Below are positions 8,359 through 17,669 of a stretch of DNA of 64,000 bases, piece by piece. Both the position numbers and the translations under genes were made by a program. The first letter of the stretch is position 1. Each line of letters opens with the position of its first letter. The notes below the pieces were generated by a model, which did not search any database, was not told the origin of the DNA, and saw nothing but the letters and a program-made list of their open reading frames with translations. The DNA lies in contig NC_014614.1 of NCBI RefSeq assembly GCF_000196455.1, positions 203,501 to 267,500 of the forward strand, written 5' to 3'. The DNA comes from Acetoanaerobium sticklandii. GTDB taxonomy: Bacteria; Bacillota; Clostridia; Peptostreptococcales; Filifactoraceae.

Positions 8359-11028
8359 ATGAAGAGTAAGAAGGTTGGTAAGCTTGGAAAAGCTGTAGCA
8401 CTTATCGTAGCATTACTTATGGTAGTATCTCTTGCAGTTCCTGCATTTGCACAGGATACCAAGGCTGTATCTGGACCAGTTGTGTCTATGACTGAGCCGA
8501 AGGAAGTGGTTTTTGAGGCAAGGATGTCAACAGATACAAAGGTTTCAGATTTAAAATGGTATTTTGGTGACAAGGAGCTGTCAGCTTGGAAGAAATGGAG
8601 TATGGAAACTGGTGATTTCACAGCAGGACCATTTATTACATTTACTAAAGAGCCAGTTATTGAAAATGGTTTACTTAAGGCAACTATTAGTTTTGACAGA
8701 TTATTTGACACTACGGATTTAAGCCAAAGAAGACCATATAACATCAGACTTAAATATCCTGAGTTCATAGGAACCTACGAGCTTAAAGCTGTAAATGAAG
8801 CAGGACAGCAGCAAGCGAAACTCGATGTTTCCCTAGTTCCTTATGAAAGCTATATGAGCTATGACCAGATGAAAGCGGCTGTAGCGGATATAAAAAATTC
8901 TGCTAAAGCAGATAGATTTGTAAATCTAGAGGTTTATGGGACTACTGTTCAGGGAAGACCTATGGATTTAGGTATCATAGCAAAAGATAAAGAAGCTGTA
9001 GATAAATATCTTAATGAAACTACACCTATGATGCTTGAAAACCCTGAAAAAATGATAGCTGATATCAAAGCAAATAAAGCTGATTACAAAACCGTTATCT
9101 TTATGAACAATATCCACCCAGACGAGCAGCCTGGAGTAGACGCAGTGGTGAAGCTATTTAATGACTATGCTAAGGAAGATTTCATTGATTATGCAACTAC
9201 TGACGAAAATGGTAAGAAAGTAAATAAGAGAATAAATGTAGATAATTTACTTGAGGATTTTATACTAGTATTTAGCTTTACTCAAAATCCAGATGGTAGA
9301 GTAGCAAATACTCGTGCAAATGCTAACAACTTGGATTTAAATAGAGATAATGGCTTCCAAACTCAACCTGAGACTCAGGCTATGGTAGCGCAGATTTCTA
9401 AGTACAATCCTCTAATATTCTTAGACTATCACGGATTTGTACAGGAGTTTTTAATTGAGCCTTGTACACCACCTCATGACCCTAACTATGAGACAGATTT
9501 ACTTTACTCTACTATGCTAGAGCTTGCTAATATCATGGGTAGAGCAGGAGTTGAAAACTCTAAATACGAAGATTATATTATTCCTATGATAGACTATGGA
9601 ACTGGATGGGATGATGCAACTTCAGCCTATACAGCAACTTACGCTATGCATCATGGAGCTCTAGGACATACTATAGAAGTTCCAGAAATGAATGAAGATT
9701 CTTTTAAAGCAGCTATCCATACAGGATATGCAGCGGCAGATTATGCAATCAATAACAAAGACGTGCTTATGCTAAACAAACTAGAATACTATAAGCGTGG
9801 AGTAGAAAAACTAGATTCAAGAGAAGCTGATAAAGCAATCGTTAATGCTCAAAACGAAATAAAAGGTCGTCCAAGAGGAAGTAACGAAAGCTTCTTCCCT
9901 GATTACTATGTAATTCCTATGGGATTAGATGCTCAGAAAAATGCAGTAGCTGCATTTGATATGATAGCATATCTTGAAAGAAATGGAGTTAAGGTTCATG
10001 AGCTAAAATCAGATGCTGGAGCTTACAAAAAAGGCGACATAGTAGTAGATATGGCTCAAGCTAAACGTGGCTATGCAAATCAAGTGCTTTATTCTGGAGT
10101 AGACGAGTCAGAATGGGCAGAGATGTATGCAGAAATAGTAACTAATTTTCCTGCGCAAAGAGGCTTTGATGTGATGGAAGTTAGAGATGCAAATTTATTC
10201 ACAGGAAAACTAGGAGATGTAACTATTAGTAAAGCTCCATCAAGCAGTATTACAGATGCTGATTTCTACTTGATTCACAACAATTCACTGGAAACAGTAA
10301 AGGCTGTAAACCATGCAATTGAAATGGGACATAAAGTTGTAAGAGCAGATTTAGGACAGGGCAAAGAAGGCTTTGCAGTTGATAAAGCTTGCCTAGAGAT
10401 GCTAGTTGACAAGCATGCGCTTAAATTTGAAGCTCTTGATAAAATGCCTGAAGGCAAAGAAATAACTTCAAAAACAGTATATGCACCAGCTATGAGTACA
10501 GCTTATTTTGCTCTAGAGGCTATGGGCTTTGATGTAGTAACTGATGCGAATGAGGCTGATGTTTTAGTTACGGATTCAGGCTCATTAGATCCAGAGTTAA
10601 TCGGAACAAAGCCGATGGTAGCTATCGGTGGCTCTGCTATGGCAGCTATAGGCGAAAGTGGAAAGATAGCAGGTTTAGAAGTTAAAACTACCGATTTCTA
10701 TCACGAAGGTCTACTAAAATCTACAAATAACGCTTCTAGTATGTATAGCCTAGGCTATTCTTCAGATGATACTATGTATAGCTCTTCTGGAACATGGCTA
10801 GAAAAATTACCAGCAGGCTTTACGGCATTATCAACTGTTAAAAATACTGGAGATTACTTTGTAGCAGGTTGGTGGCCAGGACATGAACAAGTTAAAGGCA
10901 AGGTTATGTCAACAGTAGGAATGGTAAATGGACAAAAAACAGTTCTATATGCTGGAAACCTAACAAATAGACTTCATACTCAGTATCTATATAGATGGAT
11001 TAGTAATGCAGTTTATGAACTTCAGTAA
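8359..11028 (+). CDS. Secreted M14-family zinc carboxypeptidase
   Basis: Exported metallopeptidase that would remove residues from peptides or wall fragments outside the cell. A clear signal peptide (KAVALIVALLMVVSLAVPAFA, cleavage near residue 32) is followed by an N-terminal beta region and then the M14 catalytic domain: NIHPDEQPG carries the zinc HxxE motif, NLDLNRDNG the conserved NxxR-type segment, LDYHGF the third zinc ligand His, and HTIEVPEM the catalytic Glu. The remaining 400 residues are an extra C-terminal region with a DJ-1/glutamine-amidotransferase-like flavour (VTDSGSLD, AIGGSAMAA) without an identifiable active site. Length 889 is much larger than a minimal carboxypeptidase. 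The next gene is a YfcC-type carrier, so uptake of the released amino acids is a plausible link. Confidence 0.85.
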   Translation: MKSKKVGKLGKAVALIVALLMVVSLAVPAFAQDTKAVSGPVVSMTEPKEVVFEARMSTDTKVSDLKWYFGDKELSAWKKWSMETGDFTAGPFITFTKEPVIENGLLKATISFDRLFDTTDLSQRRPYNIRLKYPEFIGTYELKAVNEAGQQQAKLDVSLVPYESYMSYDQMKAAVADIKNSAKADRFVNLEVYGTTVQGRPMDLGIIAKDKEAVDKYLNETTPMMLENPEKMIADIKANKADYKTVIFMNNIHPDEQPGVDAVVKLFNDYAKEDFIDYATTDENGKKVNKRINVDNLLEDFILVFSFTQNPDGRVANTRANANNLDLNRDNGFQTQPETQAMVAQISKYNPLIFLDYHGFVQEFLIEPCTPPHDPNYETDLLYSTMLELANIMGRAGVENSKYEDYIIPMIDYGTGWDDATSAYTATYAMHHGALGHTIEVPEMNEDSFKAAIHTGYAAADYAINNKDVLMLNKLEYYKRGVEKLDSREADKAIVNAQNEIKGRPRGSNESFFPDYYVIPMGLDAQKNAVAAFDMIAYLERNGVKVHELKSDAGAYKKGDIVVDMAQAKRGYANQVLYSGVDESEWAEMYAEIVTNFPAQRGFDVMEVRDANLFTGKLGDVTISKAPSSSITDADFYLIHNNSLETVKAVNHAIEMGHKVVRADLGQGKEGFAVDKACLEMLVDKHALKFEALDKMPEGKEITSKTVYAPAMSTAYFALEAMGFDVVTDANEADVLVTDSGSLDPELIGTKPMVAIGGSAMAAIGESGKIAGLEVKTTDFYHEGLLKSTNNASSMYSLGYSSDDTMYSSSGTWLEKLPAGFTALSTVKNTGDYFVAGWWPGHEQVKGKVMSTVGMVNGQKTVLYAGNLTNRLHTQYLYRWISNAVYELQ

Positions 11029-11051
11029 GAGCTTATAAGAATCAAAAAATA

Positions 11052-11151
11052 AAAAGAGACTATTATGAAAAGAAAATTGAATATAATATGTTGGTTTTGT
11101 CTATAGCAAAATTAAACATATTATATTCTTCTTTTTAGATTAGTCTCTTTT
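11052..11151. terminator. Very long imperfect terminator hairpin
   Basis: Arms of about 46 bases, roughly 80 percent complementary by eye, flank a loop TCTATAG. The outer stem AAAAGAGACTA/TAGTCTCTTTT is perfect and the inner one includes ATATAATATGTT/AACATATTATAT. It follows the M14 peptidase stop by about 25 bases. Function as terminator is likely; its length also recalls a small non-coding mobile repeat, though I see no second copy here. The rest of 11152-11474 holds only a promoter and no gene. Confidence 0.6.
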
Positions 11152-11291
11152 GTATTTTACAATTAAGTTTATAAACTTAATTTATTAAGCTTTAATGTAA
11201 TTTAAGCAAATAAATTTATAAAATAAACTCAATTAACACAAAATTGGAAATATTTGCAAAAGTTAAAATATATTAATTTATGCAAAAAAAG

Positions 11292-11320
11292 TTTTATAGA
11301 CCAGTTAAGAGAGGTATAAT
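11292..11320 (+). promoter_or_regulatory. Possible promoter of yfcC-like gene
   Basis: TATAAT (11315-11320) has TTTTAT 17 bases upstream. The -35 is weak. A 150-base leader to the gene follows, without a fold I recognise. Confidence 0.35.
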
Positions 11321-11474
11321 TAATATGTAGCTTTAATGACTACTGATGTGGTTAGTGTTTTGTTATGGGTAATTATTATGAGGTGAGCTTTTAATTATGT
11401 TTATTTAAAATGCCTATGAGTGGTCTTATTGCTATATGTGTGAAATCGTTTCTATTTTAAAGGAGGTAAGACTT

Positions 11475-12905
11475 ATGGAACAAAATAAGAAGAAATTTTC
11501 TATGCCTTCAGCCTACACTATTTTATTTGCAATTATTGTAGTTGTAGCTATCTTAACATGGATAGTGCCGGCTGGACAGTACGAGATGACAGAGCTAAAC
11601 GGCAAAGAAGTACCAGTACCAGGAACATATCAGCAGGTTGAAAGAACACCTCAAGGTATATTTGACATAATAACATCTCCAGCAAAAGGTTATCAGGATG
11701 CTGTTGACGTTGCATTATTTATTCTAATCATAGGAGGATTCCTAGGAGTAGTAATGAAAACTGGAGCTATCGATGCAGGAATTGCTCAGGTTACAAACAA
11801 GCTAAAAGGTAAAGAGAAAATCATGATTCCTATATTGATGGTCCTCTTTGGAGTAGGCGGTACTTCCTATGGTATGGCAGAGGAAACCATAGCCTTTTAT
11901 CCGCTACTGATACCAGTGTTTGTAGCGGCAGGTTATGATACAGTGACAGCAGTTGCTGTAATACTTCTTGGAGCAGGTGTTGGAGTTTTAGGCTCTACAG
12001 TAAACCCTTTTGCTACAGGTATAGCATCTGGATTTGCAGGAGTTTCTCTAGGACAGGGTATAGTGCTTAGATTATTAATTCTAGTAGTAGGAGAAATAGC
12101 GGCTATACTTTATGTCATGAGATATGCAGAAAAAGTAAGAAAAGATCCAACTAAATCTATAACTTATGCTACTAGAGAAGAGGATATAAAACATTTTGGA
12201 GCTCAGCAAGAAGGAACGTCTTTCCCAGAGCTTACAGGAAAGCGTAAACTGATTCTTGGATTATTCGCTCTTACTTTTGCAATTATGATTTACGGAGTTA
12301 TTCCTTTTGAAGATATGGGAATCACAGCTATTCCTACTCTTTGGTGGTGGTTTACAGAGCTAGCTTCATTATTCTTAATTATGTCTATAATTATAGGGCT
12401 AGTAGCTGGACTAAGCGAAAAGGAATTGATTGGGGCTTTTGTAGATGGCTCTAGGGATTTACTAGGAGTTGCTCTTATAGTTGGTCTATCAAGAGGTATC
12501 ACAGTAGTTATGAACGCAGGTAATATGACTGCTACAGTGCTTAATTTAGGTGAAAGAACTCTTGCTAGCACAGGAAGCGTAGCCTTTACTATATTGACCT
12601 ATTTATTCTATATTCCTATGTCATTCCTTATTCCATCGACTTCAGGACTTGCTACACTTTCTATGCCTATCATGGCTCCTTTAGGAGATTTTGCAGGAGT
12701 AGCAAGAGATGTAGTAATCACAGCTTATCAGTCAGCATCTGGTATAGTAAACCTCATTACTCCTACTAGTGCTGTTGTTATGGGTGGTCTTGCTATAGGA
12801 AGAGTGCCATATGATAAGTGGCTGAAATTCGTAGGAAAATTCATGGTTATAATCTTCCTTATAACTGTGGCTGCACTTGCTATAGGAGCGCTTGGAATAT
12901 TGTAG
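11475..12905 (+). CDS. yfcC: YfcC-family carrier (C4-dicarboxylate/amino-acid type)
   Basis: Polytopic membrane carrier of about 12 transmembrane segments. Family features visible are the opening FSMPSAYTILFAIIVVVAIL followed by TWIVPAGQYE, the loop FGVGGTSYGMAEETIAFYPL and the second repeat SFLIPSTSGLATLSMPIMAP and ITPTSAVVMGGL. This family is annotated as YfcC/ArcD-like, usually thought to move amino acids, peptides or short carboxylates, but the substrate is not established from sequence. The start at 11475 follows a perfect AAAGGAGG at eight bases; an upstream extension to 11436 would start before that site. It follows a secreted peptidase, which suggests nitrogen or amino acid nutrition, and precedes a PII-like gene. 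Confidence 0.85.
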   Translation: MEQNKKKFSMPSAYTILFAIIVVVAILTWIVPAGQYEMTELNGKEVPVPGTYQQVERTPQGIFDIITSPAKGYQDAVDVALFILIIGGFLGVVMKTGAIDAGIAQVTNKLKGKEKIMIPILMVLFGVGGTSYGMAEETIAFYPLLIPVFVAAGYDTVTAVAVILLGAGVGVLGSTVNPFATGIASGFAGVSLGQGIVLRLLILVVGEIAAILYVMRYAEKVRKDPTKSITYATREEDIKHFGAQQEGTSFPELTGKRKLILGLFALTFAIMIYGVIPFEDMGITAIPTLWWWFTELASLFLIMSIIIGLVAGLSEKELIGAFVDGSRDLLGVALIVGLSRGITVVMNAGNMTATVLNLGERTLASTGSVAFTILTYLFYIPMSFLIPSTSGLATLSMPIMAPLGDFAGVARDVVITAYQSASGIVNLITPTSAVVMGGLAIGRVPYDKWLKFVGKFMVIIFLITVAALAIGALGIL

Positions 12906-12988
12906 TTATAAAAAACCATTATGATATTAACTTAAATATATGTGGCTATGCGCAGTATGGTCAAACTAAATAAAAAGGGTGTATAATT

Positions 12989-13020
12989 AAAAGCAGCAGG
13001 GATAGCCTTGCTGCTTTTTT
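12989..13020 (+). terminator. Terminator between yfcC and the PII-like gene
   Basis: AAAGCAGCA-GG pairs with CC-TTGCTGCTTT, followed by six T. A TATAAT at 12982-12987 with TGGTCA 18 bases upstream could start the next transcript just inside the hairpin, which would then not form on the new RNA. Confidence 0.75.
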
Positions 13021-13036
13021 AAAGGAGGGAAACGTT

Positions 13037-13405
13037 ATGAATAGTGCATATTGCATGGTGCTAGTGATAAATGATATAGCAAAATATGAAACGATATTAA
13101 AAAAACTGTTTGATATGGGTATAGGTGCGACCTCAGTAGACAGCATGGGAATGGGAAAATTTCTCTTAGAGTCAGATATTAAGATTCCATTCTTTGGGAC
13201 CATCCAGCAGATGGTAGAGGGCAACAGACCATACAACAAAACAGTTTTTAGCGTGATAAGAACAAAGTCTGTGCTAGATGAAGCAGTTGCCATGATAAAA
13301 ACTGAGCTTCATTTAGAAAGTGAAACAGGCAAAGGCTTTATGTTTGTACTTCCAGTGCTAGATTATCATGGCTTTGAAGAAGAAGGCTCTCTAGTTGAAG
13401 ATTAA
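13037..13405 (+). CDS. PII-like regulatory protein
   Basis: A 122-residue protein with the pattern of the PII/ferredoxin-like fold: strand (YCMVLVINDI), helix (YETILKKLFDMG), GATSVDSMGMGKFLL, a loop region, then VFSVIRTKSVLDEAVAMIKTEL, the second beta-alpha unit. The loop (ESDIKIPFFGTIQQMVEGNRPYNKT) sits where PII proteins have their T-loop but lacks the classic uridylylation tyrosine motif. Such stand-alone PII-like proteins often regulate a transporter encoded next door, and here the upstream neighbour is the YfcC carrier, separated by a terminator. Binding of a nucleotide is an inference. The stop codon overlaps that of the convergent apbE gene by four bases. Confidence 0.6.
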   Translation: MNSAYCMVLVINDIAKYETILKKLFDMGIGATSVDSMGMGKFLLESDIKIPFFGTIQQMVEGNRPYNKTVFSVIRTKSVLDEAVAMIKTELHLESETGKGFMFVLPVLDYHGFEEEGSLVED

Positions 13406-14445
13406 TCCCTATATTCTATAGTAAACTCAGTATTTTTTAATTCAAATGAATCAGCCATTGATTTTGAAAGAATTATTTTCTTATCCTTGGTTATAACTAT
13501 AGCATCTGAATCAGGCAGAGAGTCGATAAGCTCAAAGCCTTTTTCTGTTCCTAAAGCAAAAACAGAAGTCGATAAAGCATCTGCCATCATGGAGTTTTTA
13601 GAAATTATTGTAACAGCGGCTATTTCATTTTCCACAGGGTAGCCGTCAGTAGTTGATAGAATATGGTGGTATTTTTTACCATCTTGCTCGAAATATCTCT
13701 CATAGGTTCCAGAAGTAACCATAGAAAAATCAGTATCTCTGTAGATACCTAAATAATCTCCGTGCTCAGAGTAAGGGTTTTGAATACCTATACTAAATGG
13801 ACTGCCGTTTTTATCTCCTCTAGCATAGATATTGCCGCCTAGATTGATAATTGCAGATTTCACCTCGTATTTTGCCAAGATACTATTTATTTCATCAGTT
13901 ACATAGCCCTTTGCTATAGCGCCTACATCAAGAGCCATACCTTTTTCTGTCAGGTATACAGTTTTTGCATTTTTATCCAAAACCACCTTTTCGTATCCTA
14001 CAAGTGAAAGGGCTTTTTTTAATTCATCTTCAGTTGGAACCTTTGCAGCTTCAGTTCCTATACCCCAGAGATTAGCAAGTGGACCTACAGTGATGTCAAA
14101 GCTTCCATCAGCTAGCTCGCTATACTTGATACCCTCTGATATAACTAAAAAAGTTTCATCTGATACGGAAACAGGAGAAATCCCAGCATTTTGATTTATT
14201 TTAGAAACCTCACTGCTTGAAGTTTTTGAAGTAAGAACATTTTCAAGGCTCTGAACTTTCATTGTAATGTCTTCGTTTATCTTCTCTATATCCTTTCCTT
14301 CATCCAAAATCTTTACATCCAATACAGAATTCAAAAAGAAATTGGGACCAGTAGATATGAGCTTTTGCTCTGGTTTCATTTGGCATCCTGTTGTTAATAT
14401 AGAAAAAACAAATAATAATACAAATAAAAATAATCTTTTTTTCAT
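13402..14445 (-). CDS. apbE: FAD:protein FMN transferase (ApbE), lipoprotein
   Basis: Attaches FMN covalently to threonine residues of extracytoplasmic flavoproteins such as RnfG/NqrC subunits. A lipoprotein signal is present (LFLFVLLFVFSILTTGC, Cys 21 as lipid anchor). Family motifs are DGSFDITVGPL, LWGIG, ALDVGAIAKGYV and INLGGNIYARG, and the HHILSTTDGYPV segment carries the metal-binding DG. Length 347 is standard. No Rnf or other flavoprotein target is encoded in this window. It is convergent with the PII-like gene with overlapping stop codons and no terminator between them. Confidence 0.95.
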   Translation of the reverse strand: MKKRLFLFVLLFVFSILTTGCQMKPEQKLISTGPNFFLNSVLDVKILDEGKDIEKINEDITMKVQSLENVLTSKTSSSEVSKINQNAGISPVSVSDETFLVISEGIKYSELADGSFDITVGPLANLWGIGTEAAKVPTEDELKKALSLVGYEKVVLDKNAKTVYLTEKGMALDVGAIAKGYVTDEINSILAKYEVKSAIINLGGNIYARGDKNGSPFSIGIQNPYSEHGDYLGIYRDTDFSMVTSGTYERYFEQDGKKYHHILSTTDGYPVENEIAAVTIISKNSMMADALSTSVFALGTEKGFELIDSLPDSDAIVITKDKKIILSKSMADSFELKNTEFTIEYRD

Positions 14446-14526
14446 TGAATCTACCTCGTTTTTTTAGTGATAGAATTATTATACCAAAAAATAATAATAT
14501 AAAATTTTTATTTAATTCTTTATTCT

Positions 14527-14547
14527 TTGACAATTTTATAATATAAT
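14527..14547 (+). promoter_or_regulatory. AT-rich promoter region of the pilus operon
   Basis: TTGACA (14527-14532) and overlapping TATAAT copies (14537-14542 and 14542-14547) are present, but the spacing between the perfect -35 and these -10 boxes is too short (4 and 9 bases), so the true pairing is unclear. Transcription from here would place the riboswitch at the 5' end. Confidence 0.35.
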
Positions 14548-14589
14548 AAAGACATAAAAACTAGAATATAGGGCTTTAGCCTTATATAC

Positions 14590-14663
14590 ATAATAAGAGC
14601 AGATGAACTATAGCTAGATATGGACGCCTTACGCTATAGGGATGCAGTGGCGTAACCGGCTGA
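14590..14663 (+). promoter_or_regulatory. Predicted c-di-GMP-II riboswitch of the type IV pilus operon
   Basis: The segment contains the order GATGAAC, ATATGGACGCC, a short insert, GGCGTAACCGGCT. In known c-di-GMP-II aptamers (for example the Clostridium acetobutylicum one, from memory) the matching order is GATGAA, AATTGGGCACT, stem-loop, AGTGCAACCGACC: the stem ACGCC/GGCGT and the AACCG pseudoknot strand agree. The 3' AACCGGCTG strand is shared with a following terminator (14654-14688), so ligand binding should sequester it and allow read-through, an ON switch. This fits the pilus genes downstream and the known control of pili by this class in C. difficile. Exact 5' boundary uncertain. Confidence 0.7.
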
Positions 14664-14688
14664 ATTATAAATCAGTACGGTTTTTTTT
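14654..14688 (+). terminator. Riboswitch-controlled intrinsic terminator
   Basis: ACCGGCTGA pairs with TCAGTACGGT across ATTATAAA (small bulges), followed by eight T. It uses the same bases as the 3' side of the aptamer, so aptamer and terminator are mutually exclusive. The pilB start is about 105 bases further on. Confidence 0.7.
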
Positions 14689-14792
14689 ATGCCTAATTAA
14701 TAAGTTTTATTAAAATCTTTATAATTAAACACTAAAAAACTATAAATTAATTCTTGTTAATTAACTGATTTAAAATCAGCAGGGAGGACAAT

Positions 14793-16472
14793 ATGCCAAA
14801 TAAAAAAATGAGACTAGGAGATATTTTAATCGAAGCTGGGATTTTAACTATAGACCAGCTAGAAGATGCTCTTGTACTTCAAAAACAAAAAAATAAAAAG
14901 CTCGGAGAGCTTTTAATAGATGAAAAAATTCTAACAGAAGAGCAGATTCTAGGAGTACTTGAATATCAGCTAGGAATTCCTTATGTGGATTTAAATAAAT
15001 ATTACATAGATCCAAAAGCACCAAAGATAATATCAGAATCACTAGCAAAAAAACACAACCTCATACCTATAGGGATGAATAGAGGAAAGCTTATGCTAGC
15101 CATGTCAGATCCACTCGACATGATAGCTACGGATGACATTCGTATTACTACGGGGCTTGAGTTAGATTTAGTAATCAGTTCCAAAAATGACATCAAAAAA
15201 GCAATAAATATATACTATGACTCTACAGAGCTAGCAGAAAAAGCAGTAGAAGAGTTCAAATCTCAGTCAGATGTTCAAGAAATAGATGACGATATAGAAG
15301 ATGAAGATATAATAAATGCACCTATGGTTAGACTCGTAAACACAATAATAAGCCAAGCAGTGCGCTCAAAAGCTAGTGATATACATATAGAGCCGTTTGA
15401 AAAAAACGTAAGAATCAGATACAGAGTAGATGGAGAACTAAAAGAAGTAATGTCACCGGCAAAATCTACACACTCTGCTCTAGTTACTAGAATAAAAATC
15501 ATGGGAAAAATGGACATCTCAGAAAAGCGTATCCCACAGGACGGTAGGGTAGAGACCATAATCGAAAACCATGCAATAGATATGAGAATATCTGTACTGC
15601 CTACAGTTTATGGAGAAAAAATAGTAATAAGGCTACTAGATAGAAATGCAATAATAGTTGGAAAAGAGGAGCTAGGATTTACAGCTCATAACCTAGAGCT
15701 TTTTGACAAGATAATCAAAGCTCCAGAAGGAATAATATTACTTACAGGGCCTACAGGAAGCGGTAAAACCACTACACTGTATACCATATTAAAAGAACTA
15801 AACCAAATTAACAAAAACATAATCACAGTGGAAGACCCAGTAGAATATAGACTTCATGGAGTCAATCAAGTACAGGTCAACACCAAGGCAGGACTTACTT
15901 TTGCATCAGGTCTTAGATCTATATTAAGACAGGATCCAGATATAGTAATGGTAGGAGAGATAAGAGATGCTGAGACTGCGCAAATAGCGACTAGAGCAGC
16001 GATAACAGGTCACCTTGTGCTCTCAACTCTGCATACCAATGACACAGCTAGCTCTATATCAAGACTGATAGACATGGGGATAGAAACCTACATGGTATCC
16101 TCATCAGTTATGGGAATCATAGCTCAAAGACTAGTAAAAAAAATCTGTACCAAATGTAAGGAATCATATGAGGCAACAGATGAAGAACTTCATTTTCTAG
16201 GAATAAATGAAAAAGTAACTCTTCATAAAGGAAAGGGATGTAATGCCTGCTCAGGCACTGGATACTCTGGAAGAACTGCCATTCATGAAGTGCTAGTAAT
16301 GGATAGAGAAATAAGAAATCTAATCAATGAAAAGAAAAGTATAGATGAAATTAAAGATAAAGCTAGAAGCAAGGGACTAAAGACACTGAATGAATCTTGC
16401 AAAGAGCTAGTGCTTTCTGGAATCACCACTATGGAGCAGCTAATAAAAATTACCTATAGTGTCGATATATAA
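14793..16472 (+). CDS. pilB: Type IV pilus assembly ATPase PilB with MshEN-type c-di-GMP domain
   Basis: Hexameric motor that powers pilus extension at the inner face of the membrane. The N-terminus has two MshEN-type motifs in tandem (RLGDILIEAGILTIDQLEDA, then KLGELLIDEKILTEEQIL followed by YQLGIPYVDL), the arrangement known to bind cyclic di-GMP. The core has Walker A GPTGSGKTTT, the Asp box and Walker B around LRQDPDIVMVGEIRD, and His boxes near HLVLSTLHTND. A tetracysteine zinc site (CTKC ... CNAC) precedes SGRTAIHE. Length 559 residues is typical. First gene of the pilus operon; a GGGAGG site precedes it. With the upstream riboswitch this makes two separate layers of c-di-GMP input. Confidence 0.95.
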   Translation: MPNKKMRLGDILIEAGILTIDQLEDALVLQKQKNKKLGELLIDEKILTEEQILGVLEYQLGIPYVDLNKYYIDPKAPKIISESLAKKHNLIPIGMNRGKLMLAMSDPLDMIATDDIRITTGLELDLVISSKNDIKKAINIYYDSTELAEKAVEEFKSQSDVQEIDDDIEDEDIINAPMVRLVNTIISQAVRSKASDIHIEPFEKNVRIRYRVDGELKEVMSPAKSTHSALVTRIKIMGKMDISEKRIPQDGRVETIIENHAIDMRISVLPTVYGEKIVIRLLDRNAIIVGKEELGFTAHNLELFDKIIKAPEGIILLTGPTGSGKTTTLYTILKELNQINKNIITVEDPVEYRLHGVNQVQVNTKAGLTFASGLRSILRQDPDIVMVGEIRDAETAQIATRAAITGHLVLSTLHTNDTASSISRLIDMGIETYMVSSSVMGIIAQRLVKKICTKCKESYEATDEELHFLGINEKVTLHKGKGCNACSGTGYSGRTAIHEVLVMDREIRNLINEKKSIDEIKDKARSKGLKTLNESCKELVLSGITTMEQLIKITYSVDI

Positions 16473-16598
16473 AAAACAAAAGTTTATAAGAGAAGAACGT
16501 TTGACTTAATTTAAATTAAAAAATATGGGTATAAATATTTATATAATAAAACTTAATTCCTAATATATATTGATTTTAAAGTGAAATGGGGGATGGAT

Positions 16599-17657
16599 GT
16601 GAATGTTTTAGAGTTACTAGATAAAGCCATAAGCGAAAATGCTTCTGATATTCACATTACAGTAGGACTACCTCCTATAATGAGGGTGAACGGAGCACTT
16701 ATCAAGATGCAAGAAACTCCATGCACCCCTAGAGATAGCCTAAACATAGTAAATCAAATGCTAAAAAGCAAGCAAAGAGACGAGCTTGAAGAAAAAGGAG
16801 AGATAGATTTTTCCTACTCTGAGCAAAGTATAGGAAGGTTTAGAGCTAATATTTACAAACAAAGAGGAAGCTATGGTGTAGCACTTAGAGTAGTACCTAT
16901 GTATGTGCCTACTATAGAGGGATTAAATCTTCCACCAATACTAAAGGATTTATCTATGAAGCAAAGAGGATTAATACTAGTTACTGGACCTACAGGAAGT
17001 GGTAAATCAACTACACTAGCAGCAATGATAAATCATATGAATAACAATAGAGGCTCTCATGTCATAACGATAGAGGATCCTATTGAGTATCTTCATAGAC
17101 ATAATAAGTGCATGATAAATCAAAGAGAAATAGGGAATGACACAAAAACATTTTCAAATGCACTAAGAGCCGCTCTAAGGCAAGATCCAGATGTAATACT
17201 AGTAGGCGAGATGAGAGACCTAGAAACCATATCTACAGCTATAACAGCTGCAGAAACAGGTCACTTAGTACTATCAACTCTACATACAGTAGGAGCAACA
17301 AAAACCACTGACCGTATCATAGACGTATTTCCGCCATATCAGCAGCAACAGATACGCACTCAGCTAGCATCAGTACTAGAGGGAATCATATCTCAGCAGA
17401 TTATACCTAGAGCTGATGGAAACGGAAGAGTAGCGGCATTTGAACTACTAATAGCTACACCAGCTGTTAGAAACTTAATCAGAGAGGGCAAAACTCATCA
17501 ACTGATGACCTCGCTAGAAACTGGTTCGAAATTTGGTATGAACACCATGGATTCAGCTCTTATCAAGCTGTATAAAGATGGTGTAATAGACAATGAAAAC
17601 CTTAGAAAATATGCAGTTGATATAGATATGATAAACAAGCAGATAGGCTACTACTAA
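16599..17657 (+). CDS. pilT: Type IV pilus retraction ATPase PilT
   Basis: Motor ATPase that disassembles pili and drives twitching or DNA uptake. Walker A is GPTGSGKSTT, Walker B region LRQDPDVILVGEMRD, and the PilT signature AAETGHLVLSTLHT is present; the C-terminal zinc cysteines of PilB are absent, as expected. About 352 residues, usual for PilT. Start choice: a run of five G (16588-16592) ends six bases before the GTG at 16599, which gives MNVLELLDKAI; the in-frame ATG at 16593 abuts that site and is less likely, and 16581 has no site. It follows pilB by about 125 AT-rich bases and precedes pilC by 12. Confidence 0.93.
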   Translation: MNVLELLDKAISENASDIHITVGLPPIMRVNGALIKMQETPCTPRDSLNIVNQMLKSKQRDELEEKGEIDFSYSEQSIGRFRANIYKQRGSYGVALRVVPMYVPTIEGLNLPPILKDLSMKQRGLILVTGPTGSGKSTTLAAMINHMNNNRGSHVITIEDPIEYLHRHNKCMINQREIGNDTKTFSNALRAALRQDPDVILVGEMRDLETISTAITAAETGHLVLSTLHTVGATKTTDRIIDVFPPYQQQQIRTQLASVLEGIISQQIIPRADGNGRVAAFELLIATPAVRNLIREGKTHQLMTSLETGSKFGMNTMDSALIKLYKDGVIDNENLRKYAVDIDMINKQIGYY

Positions 17658-17669
17658 GGGGGGATAAAA

